From positions 1 through 64,000 of the forward strand of contig JACJWV010000007.1 in the NCBI GenBank assembly GCA_020636915.1: 64,000 bases of DNA. Direction: 5' to 3'. Source of the DNA: Nocardioides sp. Lineage in GTDB: Bacteria > Actinomycetota > Actinomycetes > Propionibacteriales > Nocardioidaceae. The notes beneath the pieces were generated by a model. That model was not told the origin of the DNA. It did no database searches and saw only the letters and a list, made by a program, of their open reading frames with translations. This document shows positions 7,392 through 14,929 of the stretch, piece by piece (position 1 is the first letter of the stretch; each line of letters begins with the position of its first letter). The position numbers and the translations under genes are program-made.

Positions 7392-8978
7392 TCAGACCAG
7401 GTCGACGGCGCGCACCGACGACGCCTCGATGGCGTGCTGGATCTCGGCGAGGGCGTCGTGCGGGATGGCGGTGTCGACCGAGAGGGCGACCAGCGCCTGG
7501 CCACCGGGGGCGGTCCGGGCGACCTGCATGCCGCCGATGTTGATGCCCGCGTCGCCGAGGATCCCGCCGACGGTGCCGACCATGCCGGGCCGGTCGGGGT
7601 AGGCGAGAAACGCGAGGTGGTCGGTGGGCTCGATGTCGATGTCGAAGCCGTTGACCTCCACCAGCCGTTCGCGCTGGCTGATGCCGATCAGGGTGCCGCT
7701 GACCGACACCTGCGAGCCGTCGGCCAGGGTGCCGCGCAGGGTGATCAGGTTGCGGTGGTCGGGGCTCTCCTGCTCGGTGACCAGGCGCACGGCGCAGCCG
7801 CGCTCGGCCGCCAGGAGCGGGGCGTTGACGTAGGAGACCTGCTCCTCCACGACGTCGGCGAACAGGCCCTTGAGCGCGGCCAGCTCGAGCACCTTGACGT
7901 CGAACTCGGTGATCTCCCCGCGGACCTCGACGTCGACCTGCTGGGCGACCTCGCCGGCGATGCCGGTGAAGACCCGCCCGAGCTTCTCCGTGAGCGGGAT
8001 GCCCGGGCGGACGTCCTCGGCGATGACCCCGCCCTGGACGTTGACCGCGTCCGGGACCAGCTCACCGGAGAGTGCGAGCCGGACCGACCGCGCGACGGCG
8101 AGCCCGGCCTTCTCCTGCGCCTCGTCGGTCGACGCCCCCAGGTGCGGGGTGGCGACGACGTTGTCGAGCTCGAACAGCGGGCTGTCGGTGCAGGGCTCCT
8201 GGGCGAAGACGTCGAGCCCGGCGGCCGCCACCCGGCCCTCCTTGAGCGCGGCGTAGAGGGCGGTCTCGTCGACGATCCCACCGCGTGCGGCGTTGACCAG
8301 GATGAGCGACGGCTTGACCCGCGCGAGCTGGTCGCTGCCGATCAGCCCGACCGTCTCCGGGGTCTTGGGCAGGTGCACGGACATGAAGTCCGCCTCGTCG
8401 AGCAGCGTGTCGAGGTCGACGAGCCGGACCCCCATCTGGGCGGCGCGGCCGGCCTGGACGTAGGGGTCGTAGGCGATCACGCGCATGCCGAAGGCCGAGA
8501 GCCGCTGCGCGACGAGCACCCCGATCCGGCCGAGGCCGACGATGCCGACGGTCTTCTCGTAGAGCTCGACGCCGGTGTAGCGCGACCGCTTCCACTCGCC
8601 GTTGCGCAGCGCGGCATGGGCCGGGGACACGTGCCGGGCTGCCGCCAGCATCAGCGCGACGGCCAGCTCGGCGGCCGACACGATGTTGGAGGTCGGGGCG
8701 TTGACCACCATGACCCCGGCCATCGTCGCCGCGCGCACGTCGACGTTGTCGAGGCCGACACCGGCGCGGGCGACGACCTTGAGCCGCGTGGCGGCGGCCA
8801 GCGCCTCGGCGTCGATGCGGGTGGCCGAGCGCACCAGCACCGCGTCCGCGGCGGCGATGCTCGCCAGGAGCTCCTCGCGGTCCGCCCCGTTGCAGTGGCG
8901 GACGTCGAAGTCCGGGCCGAGCGCCTCGACCGTGGCGGGGCTCAGCTCTTCGGCGATGAGTACGACGGGCAGGCTCAC
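7392..8978 (-). CDS. serA: D-3-phosphoglycerate dehydrogenase
   Basis: The 528-residue enzyme oxidises 3-phosphoglycerate to 3-phosphohydroxypyruvate with NAD+, the first step of serine biosynthesis, in the cytosol. It has the full long form: substrate-binding part, a Rossmann fold with VGLGRIG at about 148-153, the catalytic Arg of NAARGGIVDE, the Glu of FAQEP and the His of TPHLGAST, then the intervening ASB domain and a C-terminal ACT domain (from about 455) that usually gives serine feedback inhibition. The GTG at 8978 is preferred over 9020 because MSLPVVLIAEELSPATV is the usual N-terminus and GAGGAC precedes it. Confidence 0.93.
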   Translation of the reverse strand: MSLPVVLIAEELSPATVEALGPDFDVRHCNGADREELLASIAAADAVLVRSATRIDAEALAAATRLKVVARAGVGLDNVDVRAATMAGVMVVNAPTSNIVSAAELAVALMLAAARHVSPAHAALRNGEWKRSRYTGVELYEKTVGIVGLGRIGVLVAQRLSAFGMRVIAYDPYVQAGRAAQMGVRLVDLDTLLDEADFMSVHLPKTPETVGLIGSDQLARVKPSLILVNAARGGIVDETALYAALKEGRVAAAGLDVFAQEPCTDSPLFELDNVVATPHLGASTDEAQEKAGLAVARSVRLALSGELVPDAVNVQGGVIAEDVRPGIPLTEKLGRVFTGIAGEVAQQVDVEVRGEITEFDVKVLELAALKGLFADVVEEQVSYVNAPLLAAERGCAVRLVTEQESPDHRNLITLRGTLADGSQVSVSGTLIGISQRERLVEVNGFDIDIEPTDHLAFLAYPDRPGMVGTVGGILGDAGINIGGMQVARTAPGGQALVALSVDTAIPHDALAEIQHAIEASSVRAVDLV

Positions 8979-9088
8979 AGCGGTGTCCTCGACGTGGAGC
9001 GGGTGGGAGGTGCACGACACTGTGCTCCTCGCGACTCTACCCGACCGGTCCTGCGAAAAAGGCTCGCGTCCGCTGGGCGGCGGGCCCT

Positions 9089-9169
9089 ATCCTCGACCGG
9101 TCCCACCCCCGGCACGAAGGCAGACGACGTGGAGCTCTGAGGTGTCCCCCGACCACCACCTCTCCAGGA
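9089..9169 (+). promoter_or_regulatory. leader of the ABC-F gene: -10 box, mini-ORF and hairpin
   Basis: TATCCT at 9089-9094 fits a -10 element and would give an ~75-nt 5' leader. Inside it are a tiny frame (GTG GAG CTC TGA, 9129-9140), a stem GAGGTG/CACCTC (9139-9144 with 9157-9162) that starts at the mini-ORF stop, and the AGGAG ribosome site (9165-9169) just beyond. Some antibiotic-responsive ABC-F genes are controlled by leader-peptide attenuation; here this is only a suggestion from layout. Confidence 0.35.
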
Positions 9170-9177
9170 GCACCGTC

Positions 9178-10722
9178 ATGTCCTCGACCACCCCGGTCGT
9201 CACCGCGTCCGGCCTCACCTTCGCCTGGCCGGACGGCACCCCGGCCCTGCGTGACCTCGACCTGCTCGTCGGCCCCGGCCGTTCCGGCCTGGTCGGCGTC
9301 AACGGTGCCGGCAAGTCCACCCTGCTGCGGCTGGTCGCCGGGCTGCTGCGGCCGACCGCCGGCCACGTCAGCGTCGCCGGCGAGGTCGCCTACCTCCCCC
9401 AGGACCTCACCCTCGACGTGCACCAGCCCGTCGACGAGTTCCTCGGCGTCGCGTCCGCGCGCCGGGCGATCGCGGCCGTGGAGTCCGGGACCGTCGACCC
9501 GGCCGAGCTGGCGTCGTACCTCGACACCATCGGCGACGACTGGGACGTCGAGGAGCGCGCCGCCGCCGAGCTCGGCAAGCTCGGCCTGCCCCCGGACGTG
9601 CTGGACCGCCGCCTGGGCGAGGTGTCCGGCGGCGAGGCGACCCAGCTCGGCCTGGCCCGGCTGCTGCTCCGCCGCCCGGACGTATTGCTGCTCGACGAGC
9701 CGACCAACAACCTCGACGGGGACGCCCGGCAGCGGCTCTACGACCTCGTGGAGGGCTGGAGCCGCTCGTTGCTCGTCGTCAGCCACGACCGGGAGCTGCT
9801 CGAGCGGATGGACCGGATCGGCGACCTGCGGGACGGGTCGGTCCGCTGGTACGGCGGCGGCTACTCCTCCTACGCGGCCCAGGTCGAGGCGGAGCAGGAA
9901 GCCGCCCGGCAGGCCGTCACCAGCGCGCGTTCGGACCTGCGCCGTCAGCGCACCGAGCGCGTCGAGGCCGAGCGCATGCTCGCGACCCGCAAGAAGGTCG
10001 CGCAGAAGGCCGAGCTGACCAAGGGATACGGCAAGGCCCTGATCAACGCCAAGAAGCAGCAGGCCGAGGAGTCGGCCGCTCGGCACCGGCGGGTGCAGGA
10101 CGACCGGGTCGAGCGGGCCCGCGACCGCCTGGACGAGGCCGAGGGCCGGTTGCGCGAGGACCGCGAGATCAGGATCGACCTGCCCGGCACGGAGGTCCCC
10201 CGGGGCCGCGTCGTGCTGGAGGCCGGCGACGAGCAGGACCCCGCCATCAGCGGACCGGACCGGATCGGGGTGATCGGGCCCAACGGATCGGGCAAGACCA
10301 CGATGCTCCACCGCCTCGCCGGCCGGTCGCGGGTGCCCGTGGGCCTGCTCCCCCAGCGGCTGGACGTGCTCGACCCCGACGAGACCGTCTACGGGAACGT
10401 CGCGCTGCGCGCACCCGGCGCCGAGCCGAACGCGATCCGCGCGCGCCTCGCGCGCTTCCTGTTCCGCGGGGCCGCCGCCGACCGACGCGTCGGCGACCTC
10501 TCCGGCGGCGAGCGGTTCCGGGCGACGCTGGCGGCACTGCTGCTCGCCGACCCCGCGCCGCAGCTGCTGCTGCTCGACGAGCCGACCAACAACCTCGACT
10601 TCGCGTCGTACGACGCGCTGGTCTCGGCGCTGGCCTCCTACCGCGGGGCGCTCGTGGTCGTGAGCCACGACCCGGCGTTCCTCGCCGACATCGGGGTCGA
10701 CCGGTTCGTCGACCTCAGCTGA
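9178..10722 (+). CDS. ABC-F family ATPase
   Basis: A 514-residue soluble protein with two ABC domains and no membrane segments, the ABC-F plan. The first domain has Walker A GVNGAGKST, signature VSGGE and Walker B LLLLDEPTNNLD; the second has GPNGSGKTT, LSGGERFRATLAA and LLLLDEPTNNLD. Between them (about 240-330) is a charged, coiled-coil linker rich in Arg/Glu, the part that reaches into the ribosome in this family. ABC-F proteins act on translating ribosomes, either as housekeeping factors or as antibiotic protection factors; sequence alone does not decide which. The ATG at 9178 has an AGGAG site. The 3' end overlaps the converging efeB by 8 bp. Confidence 0.87.
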   Translation: MSSTTPVVTASGLTFAWPDGTPALRDLDLLVGPGRSGLVGVNGAGKSTLLRLVAGLLRPTAGHVSVAGEVAYLPQDLTLDVHQPVDEFLGVASARRAIAAVESGTVDPAELASYLDTIGDDWDVEERAAAELGKLGLPPDVLDRRLGEVSGGEATQLGLARLLLRRPDVLLLDEPTNNLDGDARQRLYDLVEGWSRSLLVVSHDRELLERMDRIGDLRDGSVRWYGGGYSSYAAQVEAEQEAARQAVTSARSDLRRQRTERVEAERMLATRKKVAQKAELTKGYGKALINAKKQQAEESAARHRRVQDDRVERARDRLDEAEGRLREDREIRIDLPGTEVPRGRVVLEAGDEQDPAISGPDRIGVIGPNGSGKTTMLHRLAGRSRVPVGLLPQRLDVLDPDETVYGNVALRAPGAEPNAIRARLARFLFRGAAADRRVGDLSGGERFRATLAALLLADPAPQLLLLDEPTNNLDFASYDALVSALASYRGALVVVSHDPAFLADIGVDRFVDLS

Positions 10723-11974
10723 AGAGGGCCTGCCCGACGTGCTCGCCCGGGCCGATGCCGGGCGGGACGGCGAACAGCGCGGAACCGGTGACCTTGAGGT
10801 ACTCCATCAGGGCGTCGACCTTGGCCATCTTCAGCTGGATCGGGACGAAGTGGGTGTCGGGGTCGCGGACGAAGGCGATGAAGAACAGCCCGGCGTTCAG
10901 ACCGCCGAGCGGGTCGGAGCCGTCGACGAAGTTGTAGCCCCTTCGCAGCATCCGGGCGCCGCCGTTGAAGTCGGGGTGGACCACCCGGACGTGGGAGTCG
11001 CGCGGGATCACCGGGCCGTCGCTGCCCGACATCGAGAAGTCGGGCTCGGTGAGCTCGGTGCCGCCGGAGAGCGGGGCACCGGTGTCCTTCGTGCGCCCGA
11101 TGAAGCCCTCCTGGTCGCCCAGCGGCTGGCGGTCCCAGACCTCGATCGTCATGTTCATCCGCCGGGTGACCAGGTAGGAGCCGCCGGCCAGCCAGCCGGC
11201 CCTCGGGTCGTCGCCGCGACCGACCCAGACGTGCTCGGCCAGGTCGGCGGGCTCCTCGGCCTTGACGTTGGCGGTGCCGTCCTTGAACCCGAAGAGGTTG
11301 CGGGGCGTCGACTGCGACGTCGAGGTGGTCGAGGTGCGCCCGAACCCGAGCTGCGACCAGCGGACGGCCACGGTGCCGAAGCCGATGCGCGCGAGGTTGC
11401 GGATCGCGTGGACGGCGACCTGGGGGTCGTCCGCGCACGCCTGCACGCACAGGTCGCCGTACGACGCGGCGGGGTCGAGCGCGTCGCCCGGGAAGTGGGG
11501 CAGCGTGCGGAGCGCCGCGGGCTGCCGGTCGGCGATCCCGAAGCGGTCCCGCCCGTGGTCGTCACGGAACAGGGTGGGCCCGAAGCCGAAGGTGATGGTC
11601 AGGCCGCTGGCCGGGAGGCCGATCGCCTCGCCGGTGTCGTCCGGGGGCAGCAGGGCGTCGCCACCGGTCGGGCCGACCTCTCCGGCGGGCAGGCCGCGTG
11701 TCATCCGCTCGGCCGCCACCGTCCAGGCCTTCAGCAGGGCGACGAGCTGGGCGCGGGAGCCCGTCGTCACGTCGAACGCCGCGAAGTGCAGCCGGTCCTG
11801 GGCGGGTGTCGTGATCCCGGCCTGGTGCTCCCCGCGGAACGCGAAGGCGTCCCGGGCGGCGGTCGACGGCTCCCCCTCGGCGGCGGTCGCGCGCCCGGCG
11901 GCGAACGCGCCGACGGCCACGCCGGCGGCGACACCGCCACCGACGAGGCCCCGGCGCGAGACGTGTGCGGTCAG
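10715..11974 (-). CDS. efeB: deferrochelatase/peroxidase EfeB (DyP-type), Tat substrate
   Basis: A 419-residue DyP-family haem peroxidase that works outside the membrane in the EfeUOB iron system. The N-terminus is a Tat signal (SRRGLVGGG then a hydrophobic stretch ending near AAGRATA). The DyP catalytic block GFKDGTAN is near residue 230 and the proximal haem His lies in DSHVRVVHP. The frame has no ATG, GTG or TTG at a suitable place: CTG at 11974 keeps the twin-Arg motif and forms a CTGA overlap with the efeO stop, whereas the first GTG (11920) would delete it. The CTG start is therefore inferred. The 3' end overlaps the converging ABC-F gene by 8 bp. Confidence 0.88.
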   Translation of the reverse strand: MTAHVSRRGLVGGGVAAGVAVGAFAAGRATAAEGEPSTAARDAFAFRGEHQAGITTPAQDRLHFAAFDVTTGSRAQLVALLKAWTVAAERMTRGLPAGEVGPTGGDALLPPDDTGEAIGLPASGLTITFGFGPTLFRDDHGRDRFGIADRQPAALRTLPHFPGDALDPAASYGDLCVQACADDPQVAVHAIRNLARIGFGTVAVRWSQLGFGRTSTTSTSQSTPRNLFGFKDGTANVKAEEPADLAEHVWVGRGDDPRAGWLAGGSYLVTRRMNMTIEVWDRQPLGDQEGFIGRTKDTGAPLSGGTELTEPDFSMSGSDGPVIPRDSHVRVVHPDFNGGARMLRRGYNFVDGSDPLGGLNAGLFFIAFVRDPDTHFVPIQLKMAKVDALMEYLKVTGSALFAVPPGIGPGEHVGQALFS

Positions 11975-13134
11975 GACAGCACCACCGCGGTCAGCTGGGA
12001 CAGCGGCTCCGCGAGCGCGTTCACGGCGTTCGCGAGCTGCTTGACCTCGTCCGGGGAGAGCTGCTCGTAGGAGACGAACCCGTCGCCGTCGCGCTGCGCG
12101 TCGAGGAGCTCCTGCAGGGCGGCGAACCGCTCGCTGACGGTCCGTGCGAACTGCGGGTTCTTCTGCTCGATGATCGGCTCCAGGCCCTCGAAGCCGACGC
12201 GAGCGCCGTCGACGTTCGCCTGGAAGTCCCACAGGTCGGTGTGCGACCAGATCTCCTCCTCGCCCGTGATCTTGCCGTTCGCGACCTCCTCGAGCAGGCC
12301 GCGGGAGCCGTTGGCGATCTGGTCGACGGTGAAGGTCAGGCCTTCGATGCGCCGCTCGAGCACCTCGGTGTTCGACATCAGGTCGTCGGCGAAGAACGCG
12401 CGCTGCTTCGTGGTGAGCGGGGTGTAGTCCGTGGCGTCCTGCGGCCACAGGTCCTTCTCGATCCGGTGCCAGCCGGTCCACTTCTGGCCGGGCTCGAGGT
12501 CGGCCTCGCGCGCGTCCATCTTCGGGTCGAGGTCGCCGAAGGACTCCGCGACCGTCTCGATCCGCTCCCAGTGTGTGCGGGCCTGCGGGTAGAGAGCCCG
12601 GGCGGCGGCGTCCTTGCCGGCCTTGTAGAGGGCGACGAAGGTCTCGGTCTTGTCGGCCAGCTCCTCGGCCTGCTCGTGCACGTAGTCCTCGTAGGACTCC
12701 AGGGCCTGGTCCACCGCACCGTCGTCGGCGGCCGGGGTGGGCTCCTCGTCGGAGGCCTTGACGGTGAAGTCCGCGCGGATGCCGTCACCCTTCATGGCCG
12801 GCTTGCAGGCGGTGACGTAGCTGCCCGCCGGGACGCTGACGACCAGCTGGCGCGAGAGCTGCGGCCCGATGTTCTCGACCTCGCCCACGATCCGCTGCCC
12901 GTCCTCGCCGAGGAGGTAGAACTCGGTCACCTTCGACCCGTCGTTGGTGACCTCGAAGGTCAGGGTGCCCGACGGCGCCTCGGTGGCGGACAGCTCGCAC
13001 TTGTCGTCGGTCGAGCTGACCGCGATGGTGCGGCTGTCGTCCGAGGTGTTGGCGTCGGAGCCGTCGGCGTTCTCGGTGCAGGCGGCGAAGAGGGGGGTCG
13101 CGGCGATCAGTGCGACGAGCAGGGGCTTGCGCAT
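11971..13134 (-). CDS. efeO: iron uptake system protein EfeO (cupredoxin plus M75 domain lipoprotein)
   Basis: The 387-residue protein begins with a lipoprotein signal (MRKPLLVALIAATPLFAAC, lipid-bearing Cys19). A cupredoxin-like domain follows (about 30-125), then the M75/imelysin-like helical domain (about 140-387) with HWERIE and GWHRIEKDLW as likely metal-binding helices. It is thought to capture iron outside the membrane and pass it to EfeU. It is encoded between efeU and efeB in the usual order and its stop is overlapped by the proposed efeB start. Iron control is expected from the iron box upstream of efeU. Confidence 0.93.
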   Translation of the reverse strand: MRKPLLVALIAATPLFAACTENADGSDANTSDDSRTIAVSSTDDKCELSATEAPSGTLTFEVTNDGSKVTEFYLLGEDGQRIVGEVENIGPQLSRQLVVSVPAGSYVTACKPAMKGDGIRADFTVKASDEEPTPAADDGAVDQALESYEDYVHEQAEELADKTETFVALYKAGKDAAARALYPQARTHWERIETVAESFGDLDPKMDAREADLEPGQKWTGWHRIEKDLWPQDATDYTPLTTKQRAFFADDLMSNTEVLERRIEGLTFTVDQIANGSRGLLEEVANGKITGEEEIWSHTDLWDFQANVDGARVGFEGLEPIIEQKNPQFARTVSERFAALQELLDAQRDGDGFVSYEQLSPDEVKQLANAVNALAEPLSQLTAVVLS

Positions 13135-13160
13135 GGAGGTGGGGGCTTCCTTGCTCAGTG

Positions 13161-13193
13161 GGCCGAGGTGGGGCCGAGGTGGGGCCGAGGTGG
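13161..13193. repeat. three tandem copies of an 11-bp unit between efeU and efeO
   Basis: GGCCGAGGTGG is repeated exactly three times at 13161-13171, 13172-13182 and 13183-13193, in the 62-bp gap between efeU and efeO. On the transcript it reads as CCACCTCGGCC repeats. Copy number could vary by slippage and might tune spacing or folding between the two genes. Confidence 0.8.
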
Positions 13194-13196
13194 GGG

Positions 13197-14063
13197 TCAG
13201 CGGTGGGCGGAGGCGGGCTGCTGTGCCGGCGGCTGGGCGGCCGCGGCGCTGCGGCGCCGGGCACCGCGGAGGAACAGGAACATCACCGGGACGACGTACA
13301 GCACCCAGACGGTCGCCTCGAGCACCGTCGTCGCCGGCGAAAAGTTGAAGACACCCTTGAGCAGGGTGGCGTACCACGTGCTCGGGTCGATCGTGTCGGA
13401 GACGTCCCAGGCCAGGGTGTCGAGGCCGGGCAGGATGCCGGCCTCCTGGAGGTCGTGGACGCCGTAGGACAAGACACCGCCGGCCACGAGGATCAAGAAC
13501 GCGCCGGTCCACGTGAAGAAGGTGCTGAGGTTGATCCGGATCGCGCCGCGGTAGAGCAGGTAGCCCAGGACGACCGCGGTGGCGATGCCGAGGGCGGCGC
13601 CGACCAGGGGCTGCCAGGTCGCGTCGCTGTCGCGGGTGACCGCCTCGGTCGCCGACCACAGGAACAGGGCGGTCTCGAGGCCCTCGCGGCCCACGGCGAG
13701 GACGGCGACGAGCACGAGCGCCCACCACGAACCCTCGGCGGCGGTGTCGATCTGACCCCGCAGCTCCCCGCTGAGCGACCGCGCGGCGCGTGCCATCCAG
13801 AAGATCATCCAGGTGACCAGGACGACGGCGACGATCGACAAGATGCCGCCGATCGCCTCCTGGGCCTCGAAGGTGAGCCCGCGCGGGCCGTAGAACAGCG
13901 CGAAACCGAAGCCGAGCGCCACGGCGACCGCGATGCCGACCCCGAGCCAGATCCGCGGCAACAGGTGGCGCCGGTCGGTCTTCACCAGGTAGGCGACCAG
14001 GATGCTGACCACGAGGGCCGCTTCGAGACCCTCGCGCAGGCCGATCAGGTAGTTGGCGAGCAC
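13197..14063 (-). CDS. efeU: EfeU, FTR1-family iron permease
   Basis: A 288-residue membrane permease with about seven helices. The two iron-handling REGLE motifs of the FTR1/OFeT family are both present: R10-E14 in helix 1 (LREGLEAALVV) and R126-E130 in helix 4 (VGREGLETALF). It imports iron across the cytoplasmic membrane, supplied by EfeO and EfeB encoded downstream. The start is GTG at 14063; TAGCAT (14076-14071) stands 7 nt upstream, so the mRNA is probably leaderless, and an iron box lies at 14087-14105. The C-terminus carries a short Ala/Pro/Gln-rich tail. Confidence 0.93.
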   Translation of the reverse strand: MLANYLIGLREGLEAALVVSILVAYLVKTDRRHLLPRIWLGVGIAVAVALGFGFALFYGPRGLTFEAQEAIGGILSIVAVVLVTWMIFWMARAARSLSGELRGQIDTAAEGSWWALVLVAVLAVGREGLETALFLWSATEAVTRDSDATWQPLVGAALGIATAVVLGYLLYRGAIRINLSTFFTWTGAFLILVAGGVLSYGVHDLQEAGILPGLDTLAWDVSDTIDPSTWYATLLKGVFNFSPATTVLEATVWVLYVVPVMFLFLRGARRRSAAAAQPPAQQPASAHR

Positions 14064-14070
14064 GAGGGCG

Positions 14071-14105
14071 ATGCTACGACAGGTTCTTAGGTTTGCCTAA
14101 CCAAA
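14071..14105 (-). promoter_or_regulatory. efeU promoter with IdeR/DtxR-type iron box
   Basis: Positions 14087-14105 match the 19-bp IdeR/DtxR operator consensus TTAGGTTAGSCTAACCTAA at 17 of 19 positions. The -10 element TAGCAT is at 14071-14076 on the minus strand, so the box covers the -35/spacer region, where iron-loaded IdeR would block transcription. The downstream operon encodes iron uptake, which supports the reading. Confidence 0.85.
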
Positions 14106-14163
14106 GGTGGTCTGTCTCACGCCGGCGTGAGGCGGGGCAGATGCCGAGGCGATGCCGAGGTGA

Positions 14164-14880
14164 TCATGTCGCGCACCCGTCCGGGCCGCACACCGCACCG
14201 TCGCCCCCGACGGTCTGCAGCCGCGGGTGCGACTCCGCCCAGGCCTGCTCGAGGAGCTGCTCGAACACCTCCACCGGCTGGGCGCCGGAGACGGCGTACC
14301 GGCGGTCGACCACGAAGAACGGCACGCCCGTCGCCCCGAACGCCCGCGCCTGCGCGACGTCGGCCGCCACCGCGTCGGCGAACTCCTCCCCCGCGAGGAC
14401 CGCGCGCACGCGGTCCTCGTCGAGCCCGGTGGCCACGGCGACCTCGGTGAGCACCGCGTGGTCGCCCACGTCGCGGGCGTCGGCGAAGTAGGCCGCCAGC
14501 AGCGCCTCCTTCAGGGCGCGCTGGAGCTCGGGACCCCCGGCGTCCAGGGCCAGGTGCAGGACCCGGTGGGCGTCGACGGTGTTGGTGTGCACGGTGTCGA
14601 AGAGGCGGAGGGCGAGGCCCTCCTGCGCCGCGAGGTCGATCAGCTGCTGCTGCATCCGGCGCATCTCGGGCTCCGGGCGACCGTACTTCCGCGCGATCAC
14701 CGAGGTGCTCGGCTCGGGCTCACCGCCGGTCGGTCGCGGGGCGGTCGGGTCGAGCTCGAAGGAGCGGTAGACGACCTCGACCTCGTCGGCGTGCGCGAAC
14801 CCCGCCAGCGCGGTCTCCAGGCGGCGCTTGCCGACGTAGCACCAGGGACAGACGACGTCGCTCCAGATCTCGATGTGCAC
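14164..14880 (-). CDS. DsbA family oxidoreductase (FrnE-like)
   Basis: A 238-residue thioredoxin-fold protein of the DsbA/FrnE group. It opens with MHIEIWSDVVCPWCYVGKRR, with the redox pair C11/C14 (CPWC), and has the cis-Pro loop ATGVPFFVVD near 190 and the helical insertion between. No signal peptide is present, so it acts in the cytosol, unlike classical DsbA. It ends with a Cys-containing tail (VCGPDGC). The start is GTG at 14880; no strong ribosome site is visible. It shares the upstream side of the efeU promoter but is not part of that operon. Confidence 0.87.
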   Translation of the reverse strand: MHIEIWSDVVCPWCYVGKRRLETALAGFAHADEVEVVYRSFELDPTAPRPTGGEPEPSTSVIARKYGRPEPEMRRMQQQLIDLAAQEGLALRLFDTVHTNTVDAHRVLHLALDAGGPELQRALKEALLAAYFADARDVGDHAVLTEVAVATGLDEDRVRAVLAGEEFADAVAADVAQARAFGATGVPFFVVDRRYAVSGAQPVEVFEQLLEQAWAESHPRLQTVGGDGAVCGPDGCAT

Positions 14881-14929
14881 GCGGGCCCGAACGCCGCCGG
14901 CACCGCCGCCATTCCCCGGACGTCCGGGC

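Noticed and set aside
6648..9140. Long plus-strand frame (830 codons) opposite DUF4203 and serA
   Set aside because: Its product is rich in Asp/Gly/Arg low-complexity sequence with no known domain; it is the antisense shadow of serA, typical of very GC-rich DNA. The same holds for similar long frames opposite GH65 (36145-39162) and opposite the repeat protein (33834-35735).
11918..11920. GTG at 11920 as the efeB start
   Set aside because: It would remove the twin-arginine motif and half of the Tat signal, leaving an exported enzyme without a signal.
13161..13193. CRISPR array
   Set aside because: The three units are directly adjacent 11-mers without spacers; no cas gene is in the window. 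The 12-bp repeats at 53025-53084 are coding.
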